DNA of 64,000 nt, from positions 62,001 through 126,000 of the forward strand of contig JADJPJ010000093.1 in NCBI GenBank assembly GCA_016713325.1, in the 5' to 3' direction. Of the stretch, positions 34,420 through 42,624 are shown piece by piece (the stretch's first letter is position 1; every line of letters begins with the position of its first letter). Both the position numbers and the translations under genes were made by a program. Origin of the DNA: Candidatus Flexifilum affinis (GTDB lineage Bacteria > Chloroflexota > Anaerolineae > Aggregatilineales > Phototrophicaceae). The notes below the pieces were generated by a model. That model was not told where the DNA came from, did no database searches, and saw only the letters and a list, made by a program, of their open reading frames with translations.

Positions 34420-36476
34420 CGAAGCCGTCGCCATCTACCAGATCCTCGCGCGGCAGCGCCTTCACCGCGCTGACGCAGGAGGGTCAGCCACCGACCCCAA
34501 ACGACGCGCCCGGCTTCGAGGTCGTCACCGAGTGGGATACCGGCCGCGAACGGGCGATGCACGTCAATCTCTATGCCGATCTCGACACCTGGCTGGTGGT
34601 CAGCGAGTCCTACGATCCGGGCTGGCGGGCCTTTGTGCGCCCGCGCGGCGGGGCCGAAGCCACGGAGAAGCCGCTGCCGGTCGCGGAAATCTTCGACGGG
34701 CTGATCGGCATGGATCTCGCGCCGAACGTGCTGCGCGAGACCTTCGCCGCCTCGGACCTGAGCGAAGCCGACCGCGCCGCCCTCGACGCCCGGCAGGTGA
34801 GCGTCCGTCTGGTCTACAGCCCGGCGTCGTTCCAGGTCGGCCTGTTCGCTTCGTTCATCGCCGGGGTGATCGTCCTGCTGCTGGTCGGGGCATGGCTCTG
34901 GCGCGACGTCTTCGGCGCGGAGGCTCAGACTGGCGTGGGGCGCATCGCCCGCAACAGCGTTGCGCCGATCCTGCTCAACCTCTTCAACCGCGGCATCGAC
35001 ATGGCCTTCGCCCTGGTCATGCTGCGCATGCTGGGGCCGACCGACGCCGGTTGGTATTTCTACGCCGGGGTGATCTTCGTCTGGTTCGACATCTTCACCA
35101 ACTTCGGGCTAAACCTCTACCTGACCCGCGAAGTCTCGCGCGATCGCTCGCGGGCGCGGCTGCTGTTCGTCAATACCAGCGCCCTGCGCATCATTCTGGC
35201 CGTCGTCGGCATCCCGGCCCTGATCGCCTTCTTCGCCCTGCGCCAGGGCATCGCCGATCCGCCGCTGACCTCGCAGGTCATCCTGGCCATCAGCATCCTG
35301 TACGTCGGCCTGCTGCCCAACAGCCTGAGCACCGGCTTCACATCGTTGTTCTACGCCTTCGAGCGCGCCGAACTGCCCGCCGCCGTAGCCACCGCCGCGA
35401 CGATCAATAAGGTCACGCTCGGCCTGGGCGTCCTGCTGCTCGGCTGGGGGTTCGTCGGGCTGGCTGCCGTCAGCATCCTCACCAACGTGCTCACCCTGGC
35501 CATCCTGTGGCATTACGGCCGCTCCCTGATCGCCGCATCCCCCTCCGTAGGGACGAGGCTTGCCTCGTCCGCTGAACCAACGCCGTCCGCTGAGCGTGCT
35601 TCGTCCGGCCTGCGCGCCCTGCTCGACGCCACCCTGATGCGCCGCATGATGGGCGAGAGCGCCCCGCTGCTCTTCAACCACTTTCTGGCCACCATCTTCT
35701 TCCAGATCGACGTGGTGATCATCGAGGCGCTGCGCGGCGCGGCCATGGTCGGGCAGTACAGCGTGGCCTACAAGTGGCTGACCGCCCTCAACGTCATTCC
35801 CGCCTTCTTCACCCAGGCGCTGCTGCCGCGCATGTCCCGGCTGGCGCATGAGGATCACGGGGCCCTGCGCCGCGATTACCTGTTCGCCATCAAGCTGATG
35901 TTCAGCCTGGCCCTGCCGACGGCCATCTTCTTCACCTTCTCCGCCTACTTCTGGGCAGGCTTCCTGGGCGGTGCCGAGTACCTGCCCGACGGCGCGATCG
36001 CCACCCAGCTCATGATCTGGAGCATCCCCATCGGCTGGATGAACAGCCTGACGCAGTACACGCTGATCGCCCTCGACATGCAGCGCCGGCTGACCCGCGC
36101 CTTCGCTGCCGGGGTGATCTTCAACATCGTCGCCAACCTGCTCTTTGTACCGGGGCACGGCTATCAGGCGGCGGCGATCGCCACCATCCTCAGCGAGGGG
36201 GTGTTATTCGTCGGATTCGCGCTGCTGCTGCGGAAGGGGCTGCGCGGCGTGGGAATCAACTGGCTCGACGTGATCGGCCGCCCGCTGATCGCCGGCGCGC
36301 TGATGCTGGCGCTGATGGCCGTCGGCTATGCCAGCCAACCGGCGCTGACGCTGGCCGCCTCGTCCGTGATTTACGTGGGCACGCTGCTGGCACTGGGCAC
36401 CTTCAACCGCGCCGAGCTGGCCCGCCTGCTGCCGCTGATGCCGGGGCGTCTGCGTAATGCCATGGCGGCGATGTGA
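34365..36476 (+). CDS. YfhO C-terminus fused to a Wzx-type oligosaccharide flippase
   Basis: Genuine coding in this frame begins near 34455; the first 30 residues from ATG 34365 are out of register. About 34296-34455 is coded in the +2 frame (CVITHDE...EAVAIYQI), then one more extra base brings in this frame. It supplies the YfhO end (VVTEWDTGRERAM, last helix LFASFIAGVIVLLLVGAWL) and, without any stop, a polysaccharide flippase of about 14 helices starting at ARNSVAPILLNLFNRGIDMAF. The uninterrupted frame across the junction (34460-36476) shows a real YfhO-flippase fusion. Likely role: export and modification of a lipid-linked glycan (inference). Confidence 0.8.
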   Translation: MPTTCAAMGRAPSRRSIVTKPSPSTRSSRGSAFTALTQEGQPPTPNDAPGFEVVTEWDTGRERAMHVNLYADLDTWLVVSESYDPGWRAFVRPRGGAEATEKPLPVAEIFDGLIGMDLAPNVLRETFAASDLSEADRAALDARQVSVRLVYSPASFQVGLFASFIAGVIVLLLVGAWLWRDVFGAEAQTGVGRIARNSVAPILLNLFNRGIDMAFALVMLRMLGPTDAGWYFYAGVIFVWFDIFTNFGLNLYLTREVSRDRSRARLLFVNTSALRIILAVVGIPALIAFFALRQGIADPPLTSQVILAISILYVGLLPNSLSTGFTSLFYAFERAELPAAVATAATINKVTLGLGVLLLGWGFVGLAAVSILTNVLTLAILWHYGRSLIAASPSVGTRLASSAEPTPSAERASSGLRALLDATLMRRMMGESAPLLFNHFLATIFFQIDVVIIEALRGAAMVGQYSVAYKWLTALNVIPAFFTQALLPRMSRLAHEDHGALRRDYLFAIKLMFSLALPTAIFFTFSAYFWAGFLGGAEYLPDGAIATQLMIWSIPIGWMNSLTQYTLIALDMQRRLTRAFAAGVIFNIVANLLFVPGHGYQAAAIATILSEGVLFVGFALLLRKGLRGVGINWLDVIGRPLIAGALMLALMAVGYASQPALTLAASSVIYVGTLLALGTFNRAELARLLPLMPGRLRNAMAAM
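35547..35570. repeat. Family A palindrome inside the flippase coding region
   Basis: GTAG then GGACGAGGC (35551-35559), two-base loop and GCCTCGTCC (35562-35570). Read in frame as SVGTRLASS in a cytoplasmic-loop-like stretch between helices. Confidence 0.7.
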
Positions 36477-36490
36477 ACCAATCTGTTCAC

Positions 36491-36512
36491 AGGGACGAGG
36501 CCTGCCTCGTCC
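36491..36512. repeat. Family A palindrome after the flippase gene
   Basis: AGGGACGAGGC-ct-GCCTCGTCC, identical in core to the copies at 33829 and 35547, 14 bp after the stop codon. Confidence 0.65.
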
Positions 36513-36602
36513 AAAAACCAGCGGATAACGTAGGTGCGGTCCCTACGGTAGACACAGACACCTATTCAGCAACTTCCTGCCGATTTCGCCCTGCACTTCT
36601 CT

Positions 36603-36628
36603 CCCTCTCCCGCGGCTGCGGGAGAGGG
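36603..36628. repeat. Family B hairpin before the OsmC gene
   Basis: 11-bp perfect stem (CCCTCTCCCGC at 36603-36613, GCGGGAGAGGG at 36618-36628), followed by GGCCGGGGGGTGAGGGG typical of family B. Confidence 0.6.
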
Positions 36629-36666
36629 GGCCGGGGGGTGAGGGGCAACACACGAAAGGACTCACC

Positions 36667-37179
36667 ATGGCTACACTCGATCCTTATCTCGCTCGCAAAC
36701 ATGCCGCCATCGAACAGCGCCGCGCCGACTGCGAACATGAGCCGAGCAAGGCCGTCATCAGCCTGAAATCCACCTCGCGGGTGGCCGGCGCGACCGGCGT
36801 CCGCCCGACCGAGCTGATGAAATACACCATCATCACCGACGCCGCGCCGGGTCTGGGCGGCTACGGCCTCGGCCCAACCGCACCGGAGCTGCTGCTGGGC
36901 GCGCTGTCGAGCTGCCTGGCGCACACCTACCTGATCGAGGCGGCGCTCAATCGCATCCCGCTGGAATCGGTGGAAGTGGAAGTCAGCGGCGTGCTGGACA
37001 TGACCGGCGTCTATGGCCTGCCCGTGGAAGAAGCGCCGCAGCTTGCGGAGATCACCTACCACGCCAACGTGGTCACGCCCGCGCCGGCCGACATCCTCCA
37101 GCGCCTGCACGACCTGGTCGAGGCAGGCTGCCCGGTGCTCAACACCCTGCGCTCGCCCGTCCCGGTGACGAGGGTGTGA
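36667..37179 (+). CDS. OsmC/Ohr-like protein
   Basis: 170 residues from ATG 36667 with AAGGA upstream. It has the OsmC pattern: a central helix with GPTAPELLLGALSSCLAHTY and a second Cys in AGCPVLNTLR near the C-terminus, corresponding to the redox-active pair of peroxidase-type OsmC/Ohr proteins. Both cysteines are present, so hydroperoxide reduction in the cytoplasm is plausible; substrate not determinable. It stands alone between a family B repeat and the transposase relic. Confidence 0.85.
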   Translation: MATLDPYLARKHAAIEQRRADCEHEPSKAVISLKSTSRVAGATGVRPTELMKYTIITDAAPGLGGYGLGPTAPELLLGALSSCLAHTYLIEAALNRIPLESVEVEVSGVLDMTGVYGLPVEEAPQLAEITYHANVVTPAPADILQRLHDLVEAGCPVLNTLRSPVPVTRV

Positions 37180-37234
37180 GAGAAGGACTGAGTGAAAAGT
37201 ACTGAGGACTGAGAGAACAGGCTGGAAGGGGACC

Positions 37235-37873
37235 CTAGTAGGGCACCAAGTGTTGCAACGCTCGAAGGCGGATGAACCAGGCGAGACCCAGGTGAGGTGG
37301 ACGGCAATGCGTAGTCTTACGGAGACGACGATACGCCGAGCCAGGCGAAGGTGCCGACACTACAGCCGCGGCGAACCGCCTGGATTGCGCTGGGAGCGCT
37401 GGGACGACTTGCGGGCCTGCCGAAAAGTCACCGGGCAGGCGCAGCGGTACGCAACAGCACACCGCGCCAACAGGGGGACCCCCGCAGCAGGAACGCAACC
37501 CTTCTTCTTGCCAGACGGCGGGCAAGACCAGTACCGAATCCGCCCAGGGGGTCCACTGGCCGCTTGCGTCCCTTTAGGAACTTGCCGCCCGAGGCCCCTT
37601 TTGCGGTCGTTTTGACCCCGACATTCCGGGGGCCCCTCGGGGTTGCCGCGCTGTTTTGAGGCTCTGCCCTGCTCCTGGCTGCAGCAGGCGAAAGTACGAT
37701 AGACCGTGGTGCGAAGGCGGAATCATGGGGCCTGGCCCGCCACGTGATCCCGCCAGCACAACCAGCTGCTCCAGCAGTTCCCAGCGCTGGATCAGCCGGT
37801 CGGCCCATGCCGTGGCCGGCAAGCCCCCCCCCCCCCCACGCTTGTCGTCCAAAACCCTGGCTTGGTTCTTCAT
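37235..37873 (-). pseudogene. Degraded IS5-family transposase
   Basis: No frame is open throughout, but on the minus strand fragments in three frames match the IS5/IS427 transposase order: LIQRWELLEQL near the start, then HHGLSYFRLLQPG, then VKTTAKGASGGKFLKGRKRPVDPLGG (usual form KTTE...KKVKGRKRH.LVD). At the C-terminal end come SPGSAYRRLRKTTHCRPP and WFIRLRALQHL (usual form WLGRYRRL.KDYE...IRLM.RRL). Several indels and a 14-base C run (37824-37837) interrupt it. I could not find matching terminal inverted repeats. It fills the otherwise gene-free stretch 37180-37916. Confidence 0.65.
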
Positions 37874-37916
37874 CTCAGTTTCTCGTTTCTCTACTTTTAA
37901 AACACTTTCTCAGTCC

Positions 37917-39503
37917 TCAGATCTTCTTCCTCTCCAGATCATGCAGCAGCGCCGCAGCGGCATTGCGCCCGGCCGATCCCATGATGCCGCCGCCGGGGTG
38001 GGTGCTGGCCCCGGTCAGGTACAGCCCCTTGAGCGGCGCGCGGTAGTTGCTGAAGGCCGTCGAGGGGCGCATCAGGAACATCTGATCGACCGACATCTCC
38101 AGGTGCATGACGTTGCCGCGCAGCAGGCCCAGCTCGCGCTCCAGGTAGAGCGGCGTCTCGATCAGCCAGCCGATCACCTTGTCGCGCGTCATGTTGGGGG
38201 CATAGCGCCGTACGATACCCAGGATCTTCTCCGCCTCGCGCTCGGCGATGTCGTCCCAGTGCTCGCCGGTCGAAAGCTGGTAGGGCGCGTACTGTGACCA
38301 CATGAACAGCACGTGCTTGCCCTCCGGCGCCAGCGTCGGATCGGACGCCGTCCAGGTCATGGCGATCACCCCCGGCTCGGCGGAGGGTCGCCCGCCCAGG
38401 AAGTCGCCATAGGCACGCTCCAGGTAATCGAGGTCGGGGCACATGAATTGCATGGCAACGTGCTGCGGCGCGGCGTTGAAGCCGGGCGCCGTGCCGCTGG
38501 TCGCCGTCGGTTTGGCGGTGTAGTTGGGCAGTTCGCTCACGGCCGCGCGCACGATCATGCCAAAGCCGTTGCCGATGCGCGCCGTTTTGACCGCCTGCTG
38601 CATGGCCGGCGGAGCGTCGTCGCCCAGCATCTTGACGGTGGTGAAGAGATGCGCGCCGCTGACCACCGCCCGCCCGGCCGTGACCATATCGCCATCCGCT
38701 GTCTCGACGCCGACCACCCGCCCCCGCTCGACCAGGAAGCGGGCGACCGGCGTGCTCAGCCGCACCTGCCCGCCGTGCGCCTCGATCATCTTTTGCAGCG
38801 CCTGGGTCAGCATGCCGGAGCCGCCGCGCGGCCGCTTGACGCCGCTGGCGTGATACATCGGGTGCCACAGGGCGAAGGGCGCGCTCAGCGGCTCGGTCGG
38901 CGGCGGGCCGGACTGCGCCGCCATCCAACCGATCAGCGCCGGCACGTACGGCGCGTCGAAGGATTGGCGCAGCACCTGCCCATAGCCGCGGATCAGGTCT
39001 TGCAGGTTCTCCGCGCCCTTGCGGCTGAAGCCCTGCGCGAAGACCAGGTAGCGAGTCAGGTTGAGCGGCGTCGGAGCGTTCAGAAAGGCGCCGACCATGC
39101 CCTCGCCCATCGGCTTCCAGCGGTTGATGAAGCGCCGGTAGTTGTCGGCCTCGCGCGGGGAGATGGCCGCGATGCTCTCGCAGGTCTTGTCGACGTCCTT
39201 CCAGATGGTGAAGTGCTTGCCGTCGGGGAAGGGGGCGAAGAAGAGCGGATCGAGGTCGATGTACTCCAGCCCATAGCGGGTCAGTTCCAGGTCGCGCACG
39301 ATCGGCGTGTGGTGAATCAGGATGTGGGCCGAGCCGCCGAGGTCGAATTTGAAGCCGGGGATGATCTCTTCGGTGACCACCGCCCCGCCGGCTTTGTGCC
39401 GTCGCTCCAGGACGATGACTTTGTAGCCTGCCTGCGCCAGATAGCCGGCGCACACCAGCGCGTTGTGGCCCGCGCCGACGACCAGAATATCGCAATCTGC
39501 CAT
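37917..39503 (-). CDS. FAD-dependent oxidoreductase of the phytoene desaturase/PYROXD2 type (COG1233)
   Basis: 528 residues. The N-terminus has the Rossmann FAD motif VVGAGHNALVCAGYLAQAG with the following LERR and GGAVVTEE segment. The C-terminus has the second family motif GLYLTGASTHPGGGIMGSAGRNAAAALL. Length and motifs match CrtI-like desaturases and the PYROXD2 group, which are hard to separate by eye; no other carotenoid gene is nearby, so the PYROXD2-like reading is safer. Single gene, facing the IS5 relic. Confidence 0.85.
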   Translation of the reverse strand: MADCDILVVGAGHNALVCAGYLAQAGYKVIVLERRHKAGGAVVTEEIIPGFKFDLGGSAHILIHHTPIVRDLELTRYGLEYIDLDPLFFAPFPDGKHFTIWKDVDKTCESIAAISPREADNYRRFINRWKPMGEGMVGAFLNAPTPLNLTRYLVFAQGFSRKGAENLQDLIRGYGQVLRQSFDAPYVPALIGWMAAQSGPPPTEPLSAPFALWHPMYHASGVKRPRGGSGMLTQALQKMIEAHGGQVRLSTPVARFLVERGRVVGVETADGDMVTAGRAVVSGAHLFTTVKMLGDDAPPAMQQAVKTARIGNGFGMIVRAAVSELPNYTAKPTATSGTAPGFNAAPQHVAMQFMCPDLDYLERAYGDFLGGRPSAEPGVIAMTWTASDPTLAPEGKHVLFMWSQYAPYQLSTGEHWDDIAEREAEKILGIVRRYAPNMTRDKVIGWLIETPLYLERELGLLRGNVMHLEMSVDQMFLMRPSTAFSNYRAPLKGLYLTGASTHPGGGIMGSAGRNAAAALLHDLERKKI

Positions 39504-39697
39504 GTTGGTTGGTTCTATCCTCGGTTACGCTTTGGCGTTGCCTGCATCATCGAAAACAGCGCTGATCATACCGCTGTGCCGTTCATTGCCGCAAAACAGA
39601 GACCATTCAGAAGCGCTTGCATCATCGCGGACGTCGTGTTCAACTAGACATCTGCGATGCATTTGCCGAGACAGCACTGAAACGAGCGACAAGACCC

Positions 39698-39937
39698 ATG
39701 CCCGACAATGTCGACAAGCGCGGCAAGCTGGATGAAGCCTTTTTCTCCTACCAGGCCACCAAGGACGGCCGCGTCATGCTCTACTGGTATGAGAAGCACG
39801 TCAAAACCCTGGCCGGGGATGCAGCGCAGAAGTTCCTGACGGCCATCGACGGGCTGGACGAATCCGACAAAGAAGCGCAGCTTCTGATGGCGAAGGCCAC
39901 CGGCAACTTCAAGCGCGGCAACGAACGCAAAGACTGA
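39698..39937 (+). CDS. Small conserved hypothetical protein
   Basis: 79 residues from ATG 39698; the frame is open from 39617, but the earlier residues look non-coding. Charged, with the pattern AFFSYQATKDGRVMLYWYEKHVKTLAG and a C-terminal NFKRGNERKD. I recall similar short proteins in other bacteria but no assigned function. No signal peptide or membrane segment. Confidence 0.6.
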   Translation: MPDNVDKRGKLDEAFFSYQATKDGRVMLYWYEKHVKTLAGDAAQKFLTAIDGLDESDKEAQLLMAKATGNFKRGNERKD

Positions 39938-40093
39938 CGAAAGGCTCGCCCCAGACAGCAAATCTCGTATCCTCCATCGGCAAGCCTTAATCTCCTTCTC
40001 ATGACTCTTCGCAATCCGCGCGCTAGACTCCCGCACTCTACGCCATAGAAACGTCACAGTGCTACTAGGGAAGCTCGCTCGGGGGAGAGAGCC

Positions 40094-40525
40094 ATGAAGC
40101 AGGAAATCATTCCGTCGGGCCGCGGACAGGGATACGATTGGTCAAAGGATCACATCATCGTCAAAACGCCCGAATATCTGACCGGAGGACGCGTCACTCT
40201 TGTCGAGGACACGCTCAAGCCCGGCTTTCATCTGCCCCGCCATTACCACCAGAAAATGACGGAGGTGTTCTACATCCTCGAAGGCGAGGTCGAGTTCAAA
40301 TTCGACGACGAGACCATCCTCACCCGCGCCGGCATGACGCTCAACATTCCGCCGAACAACTGGCACGAGGTCCGCTGCCCGCAAGGCGCCAGGCTGCTCA
40401 CCCTCTTCACACCAGGCGGTTTCGACCTGTATCTGGCTGAACTGGCCCGGCTGAGCGATGCGGAGTTCGCCGACTCATCGTTGATGACCGCTCTGGCCGA
40501 AAAATACGACACCTGGATGCGCTGA
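40094..40525 (+). CDS. Single-domain cupin protein
   Basis: 143 residues from ATG 40094 behind GGGGGAGAG. Cupin motif 1 is intact (PRHYHQKMTEVFYILEGEVEF: His, His, Glu) and motif 2 supplies the second His (NNWHEV), so it should bind a metal. Proteins of this size act as sugar isomerases, dioxygenases or ligand sensors; the sequence does not distinguish them. A GC-rich hairpin without a T run lies at 40636-40658, downstream. Confidence 0.82.
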   Translation: MKQEIIPSGRGQGYDWSKDHIIVKTPEYLTGGRVTLVEDTLKPGFHLPRHYHQKMTEVFYILEGEVEFKFDDETILTRAGMTLNIPPNNWHEVRCPQGARLLTLFTPGGFDLYLAELARLSDAEFADSSLMTALAEKYDTWMR

Positions 40526-40762
40526 GCCGCCCGCAGCCTCGCTTGACACGCAGGAGGCCAGACCCCAGACTGATCACGAGCTGGAGTGAGTCGCGGGTTA
40601 GAGTTTTCTAAACATGACCAACCGTCTTCACTGAACGGCCCCCAACCCTCGGGGGCCGGTGAACCACGCCCTACGTTTTGTATTACACTGTATATGGGCA
40701 TCCTCGACGTTGACGTGACTGCTTGCCCTTCGCATGGAGTGGTGTGAGGTCACCGGTTAGCC

Positions 40763-41545
40763 GTGGCGAATCCGTTCCCCAAGAACAGCCGCCTGGAGCG
40801 CAACCCTCAGCCGACGCAGACACCGTTCAACCGTCCGCCGCTGGGGGCTGTGCCGCGCCCCGCCGCTCCCCTGCCGCGTCCGGCGGCCCCGGCCGCCAAT
40901 GCGGCTCCGCTTGGCGCGCTGCGCGGTAACCAGGGCAATCGTCCACCCGCCCAGCAGGTGCCGCGTGGATCGCTCTTCGACCGCCGCCGGCCCCGCGTGC
41001 GCCGCCCCCATATCGACCTCCCCGAGTCGGTGATGCACGTCGCCGCCGGTCTGGTACTGATCGTGATTGTCGCGCTTACCTTCCTGGGACAGTCGCCGCC
41101 TTCGCAAATCACCGCTTACGCCCCGCGCGGAGGCGCTGTGGAGCAGCCTGCCGCCGAACCAGAGGTCGCGCCCGCGGCGCAGACCGCACCGGCATCTGCG
41201 CAGACGATTGCCCAGCCCGCGGAGCAGCCCGCCGCCCAGTCAGCTGCCGCCTATGTGCCGCGCCAGTTCGATTGGGGTCCGCCAGGCCAATCGACCGGCG
41301 TCACAGGCTGGGTCATCCAGCGCGATCTGATTCGCGCCTGCCCGAACGCGGCCTGTGTCGCGCTCTCCAACCCCACCATTCTGGAAGCGGGGCTGCTCAC
41401 CGATGTCGCCGCCGTCGACGCATCGCGCGCCTGGGCGATGATCAACGCCACACGCCCGGACGGCACGCTGGCCTCCGGCTGGGTGCCGCTCTCCATGCTG
41501 CGCCTCAATGGCGATGTCGGCCGTCTGCCGGTCGTGACTCTGTAG
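40763..41545 (+). CDS. Membrane-anchored Pro/Ala-rich protein with SH3-like C-terminal domain
   Basis: 260 residues with a GTG start at 40763 (an in-frame stop lies just upstream; no clear ribosome-binding site). It has a long Pro/Arg/Ala-rich cytoplasmic N-terminus (1-90), one transmembrane helix near 95-112, an Ala/Pro/Gln-rich extracellular linker and a C-terminal domain of about 90 residues (VTGWVIQRDLIRACPN, GWVPLSMLRLNGD). The last domain resembles bacterial SH3-type repeats. It may bind cell-wall material; hypothetical otherwise. Confidence 0.7.
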   Translation: MANPFPKNSRLERNPQPTQTPFNRPPLGAVPRPAAPLPRPAAPAANAAPLGALRGNQGNRPPAQQVPRGSLFDRRRPRVRRPHIDLPESVMHVAAGLVLIVIVALTFLGQSPPSQITAYAPRGGAVEQPAAEPEVAPAAQTAPASAQTIAQPAEQPAAQSAAAYVPRQFDWGPPGQSTGVTGWVIQRDLIRACPNAACVALSNPTILEAGLLTDVAAVDASRAWAMINATRPDGTLASGWVPLSMLRLNGDVGRLPVVTL

Positions 41546-41746
41546 TTTTCCCGTCGCAGGCAGCCCGCGCTGCCCTCACAACCAACTTGTGAGTTGATGC
41601 CCCTACAGCACCGTTCAGCTTCCCCCAGTTGGTGGGTTTTTCCGCGCAATACTCCCTCGTCATGATCGGGTTAGCAAGATGTCATGTCTGGATTTGTCAA
41701 AATCGCTATATACTTTTCATACATGAAGGCGTGAAGGAGTTCCATC

Positions 41747-41977
41747 ATGGCGTTGAATGAGAAGCAGGGCTACTGGGTTGGCGAGGAGTTCGTTCCCGCG
41801 GGCCGCGACATCGAGATCACTGTGCCCGACCTGAAGCGTAAGGCCGGCATCGATGTGGGACGGCAGTTGATCGCCATTGCCAGCGATGGCACCTGGTCTC
41901 TTGTCCAGAACGATGAACAGCTTTCGCCGCAGAAGTACGTGCGCTACGAGAACGTGCCCTCGTTCATCTACGGGTGA
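41747..41977 (+). CDS. Ubiquitin-like protein ending in glycine
   Basis: 76 residues, preceded by a strong GAAGGAG site seven bases before ATG 41747; a TATACT -10-like box lies at 41709-41714. The predicted secondary structure fits a small beta-grasp: GEEFVPAGRDIEITVPDLKRKAGI then beta strands around LIAIASDGTWSLV and a C-terminal YENVPSFIYG tail. It ends exactly in Gly, so the C-terminus could be activated without proteolysis. The family call rests on context: the next two genes encode an E2-like protein and a JAB-E1 fusion. Similarity to known bacterial ubiquitin-like proteins is weak by eye. Confidence 0.65.
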   Translation: MALNEKQGYWVGEEFVPAGRDIEITVPDLKRKAGIDVGRQLIAIASDGTWSLVQNDEQLSPQKYVRYENVPSFIYG

Positions 41978-42035
41978 TCTGGCGCGTCTGCTGAACTGAA
42001 CGCTGAGGACGAGAGCACAACGTTGCAGTGTCCCT

Positions 42036-42066
42036 TAGGGGCATGGTTTGATACTTCATGCCCCTA
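42036..42066. repeat. Family A-like palindrome in the ubiquitin-like cassette
   Basis: Perfect 10-bp arms TAGGGGCATG (42036-42045) and CATGCCCCTA (42057-42066), between the ubiquitin-like and E2-like genes. Confidence 0.65.
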
Positions 42067-42150
42067 CATCAGCCGCATCAGGGTTTCTTTCGCGCACTCA
42101 GATTTCAGTCTATCCCCACCCATCTCGAACTCTGGAGTGACAACCGTCTC

Positions 42151-42624
42151 ATGTCTACGCGATTGAAGCGCGTGAAAGCCGAAGTCTTCGATCTGCTTGC
42201 ACCCGAATTTGGCACGGAGAAGGGGCGGGTCACCTTCGACGCCGAAGAGGGGCTGTGGGTATGCGTGCGTCAGTTGGACATTCCTCAGACAGTCACACCC
42301 GACGGGGACGGCAAGGTCGACATCCTGCTCCTCGTCCCCTCTACCTATCCGCAAATTCCGCCCGATGGCTTCTACTGCGATCAGATGCTGCGTCTGTCCG
42401 GCCACTACTTCGTGCCCATGGGCTTCAGCTCGACCACCGGCAGCATCAGTCAGCAGCTGCGCGAAGCCGGCTGGAACTGGTACTGCGCCCACTCGGAGAA
42501 GCGCCAGGAGATGGCCGCCCGCTGGAAGCCTCATGCCGACCACCGCAAAGGCGATAACCTGAACAAATACCTCCTTCTGTGCCTGAGCATCCTCGGCACC
42601 GAAGGCCGGCGGCGCGGGCTGTGA
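42151..42624 (+). CDS. Prokaryotic E2-like protein (Prok-E2_E type)
   Basis: 157 residues from ATG 42151; the longer frame from 42058 begins inside the upstream palindrome and is rejected. The core shows the E2-like pattern of this prokaryotic family: VDILLLVPSTYPQIPPDGFYCD, then GWNWYCAHSEKRQEM and a C-terminal helix LNKYLLLCLSIL. Cys residues are 38, 76, 112 and 144; Cys112 beside the Trp-rich motif, or Cys76, are the candidates for a catalytic thioester, but I cannot decide. Its stop shares one base with the start of the JAB-E1 gene, so they are translationally coupled. Confidence 0.75.
   Translation: MSTRLKRVKAEVFDLLAPEFGTEKGRVTFDAEEGLWVCVRQLDIPQTVTPDGDGKVDILLLVPSTYPQIPPDGFYCDQMLRLSGHYFVPMGFSSTTGSISQQLREAGWNWYCAHSEKRQEMAARWKPHADHRKGDNLNKYLLLCLSILGTEGRRRGL

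Noticed and set aside
37184..37917. Structured RNA (RNase P or tmRNA) in the GC-rich gap
   Set aside because: No RNase P or tmRNA signature motifs on either strand; the transposase fragments explain the sequence better.
37939..39495. Second long minus-strand frame over the oxidoreductase gene
   Set aside because: Arg/Gly/Ala-rich translation of the wrong frame; the 37917-39503 frame has the FAD-binding motifs.
42058..42150. Earlier start for the E2-like protein
   Set aside because: These codons begin inside a family A palindrome and lack a ribosome-binding site.
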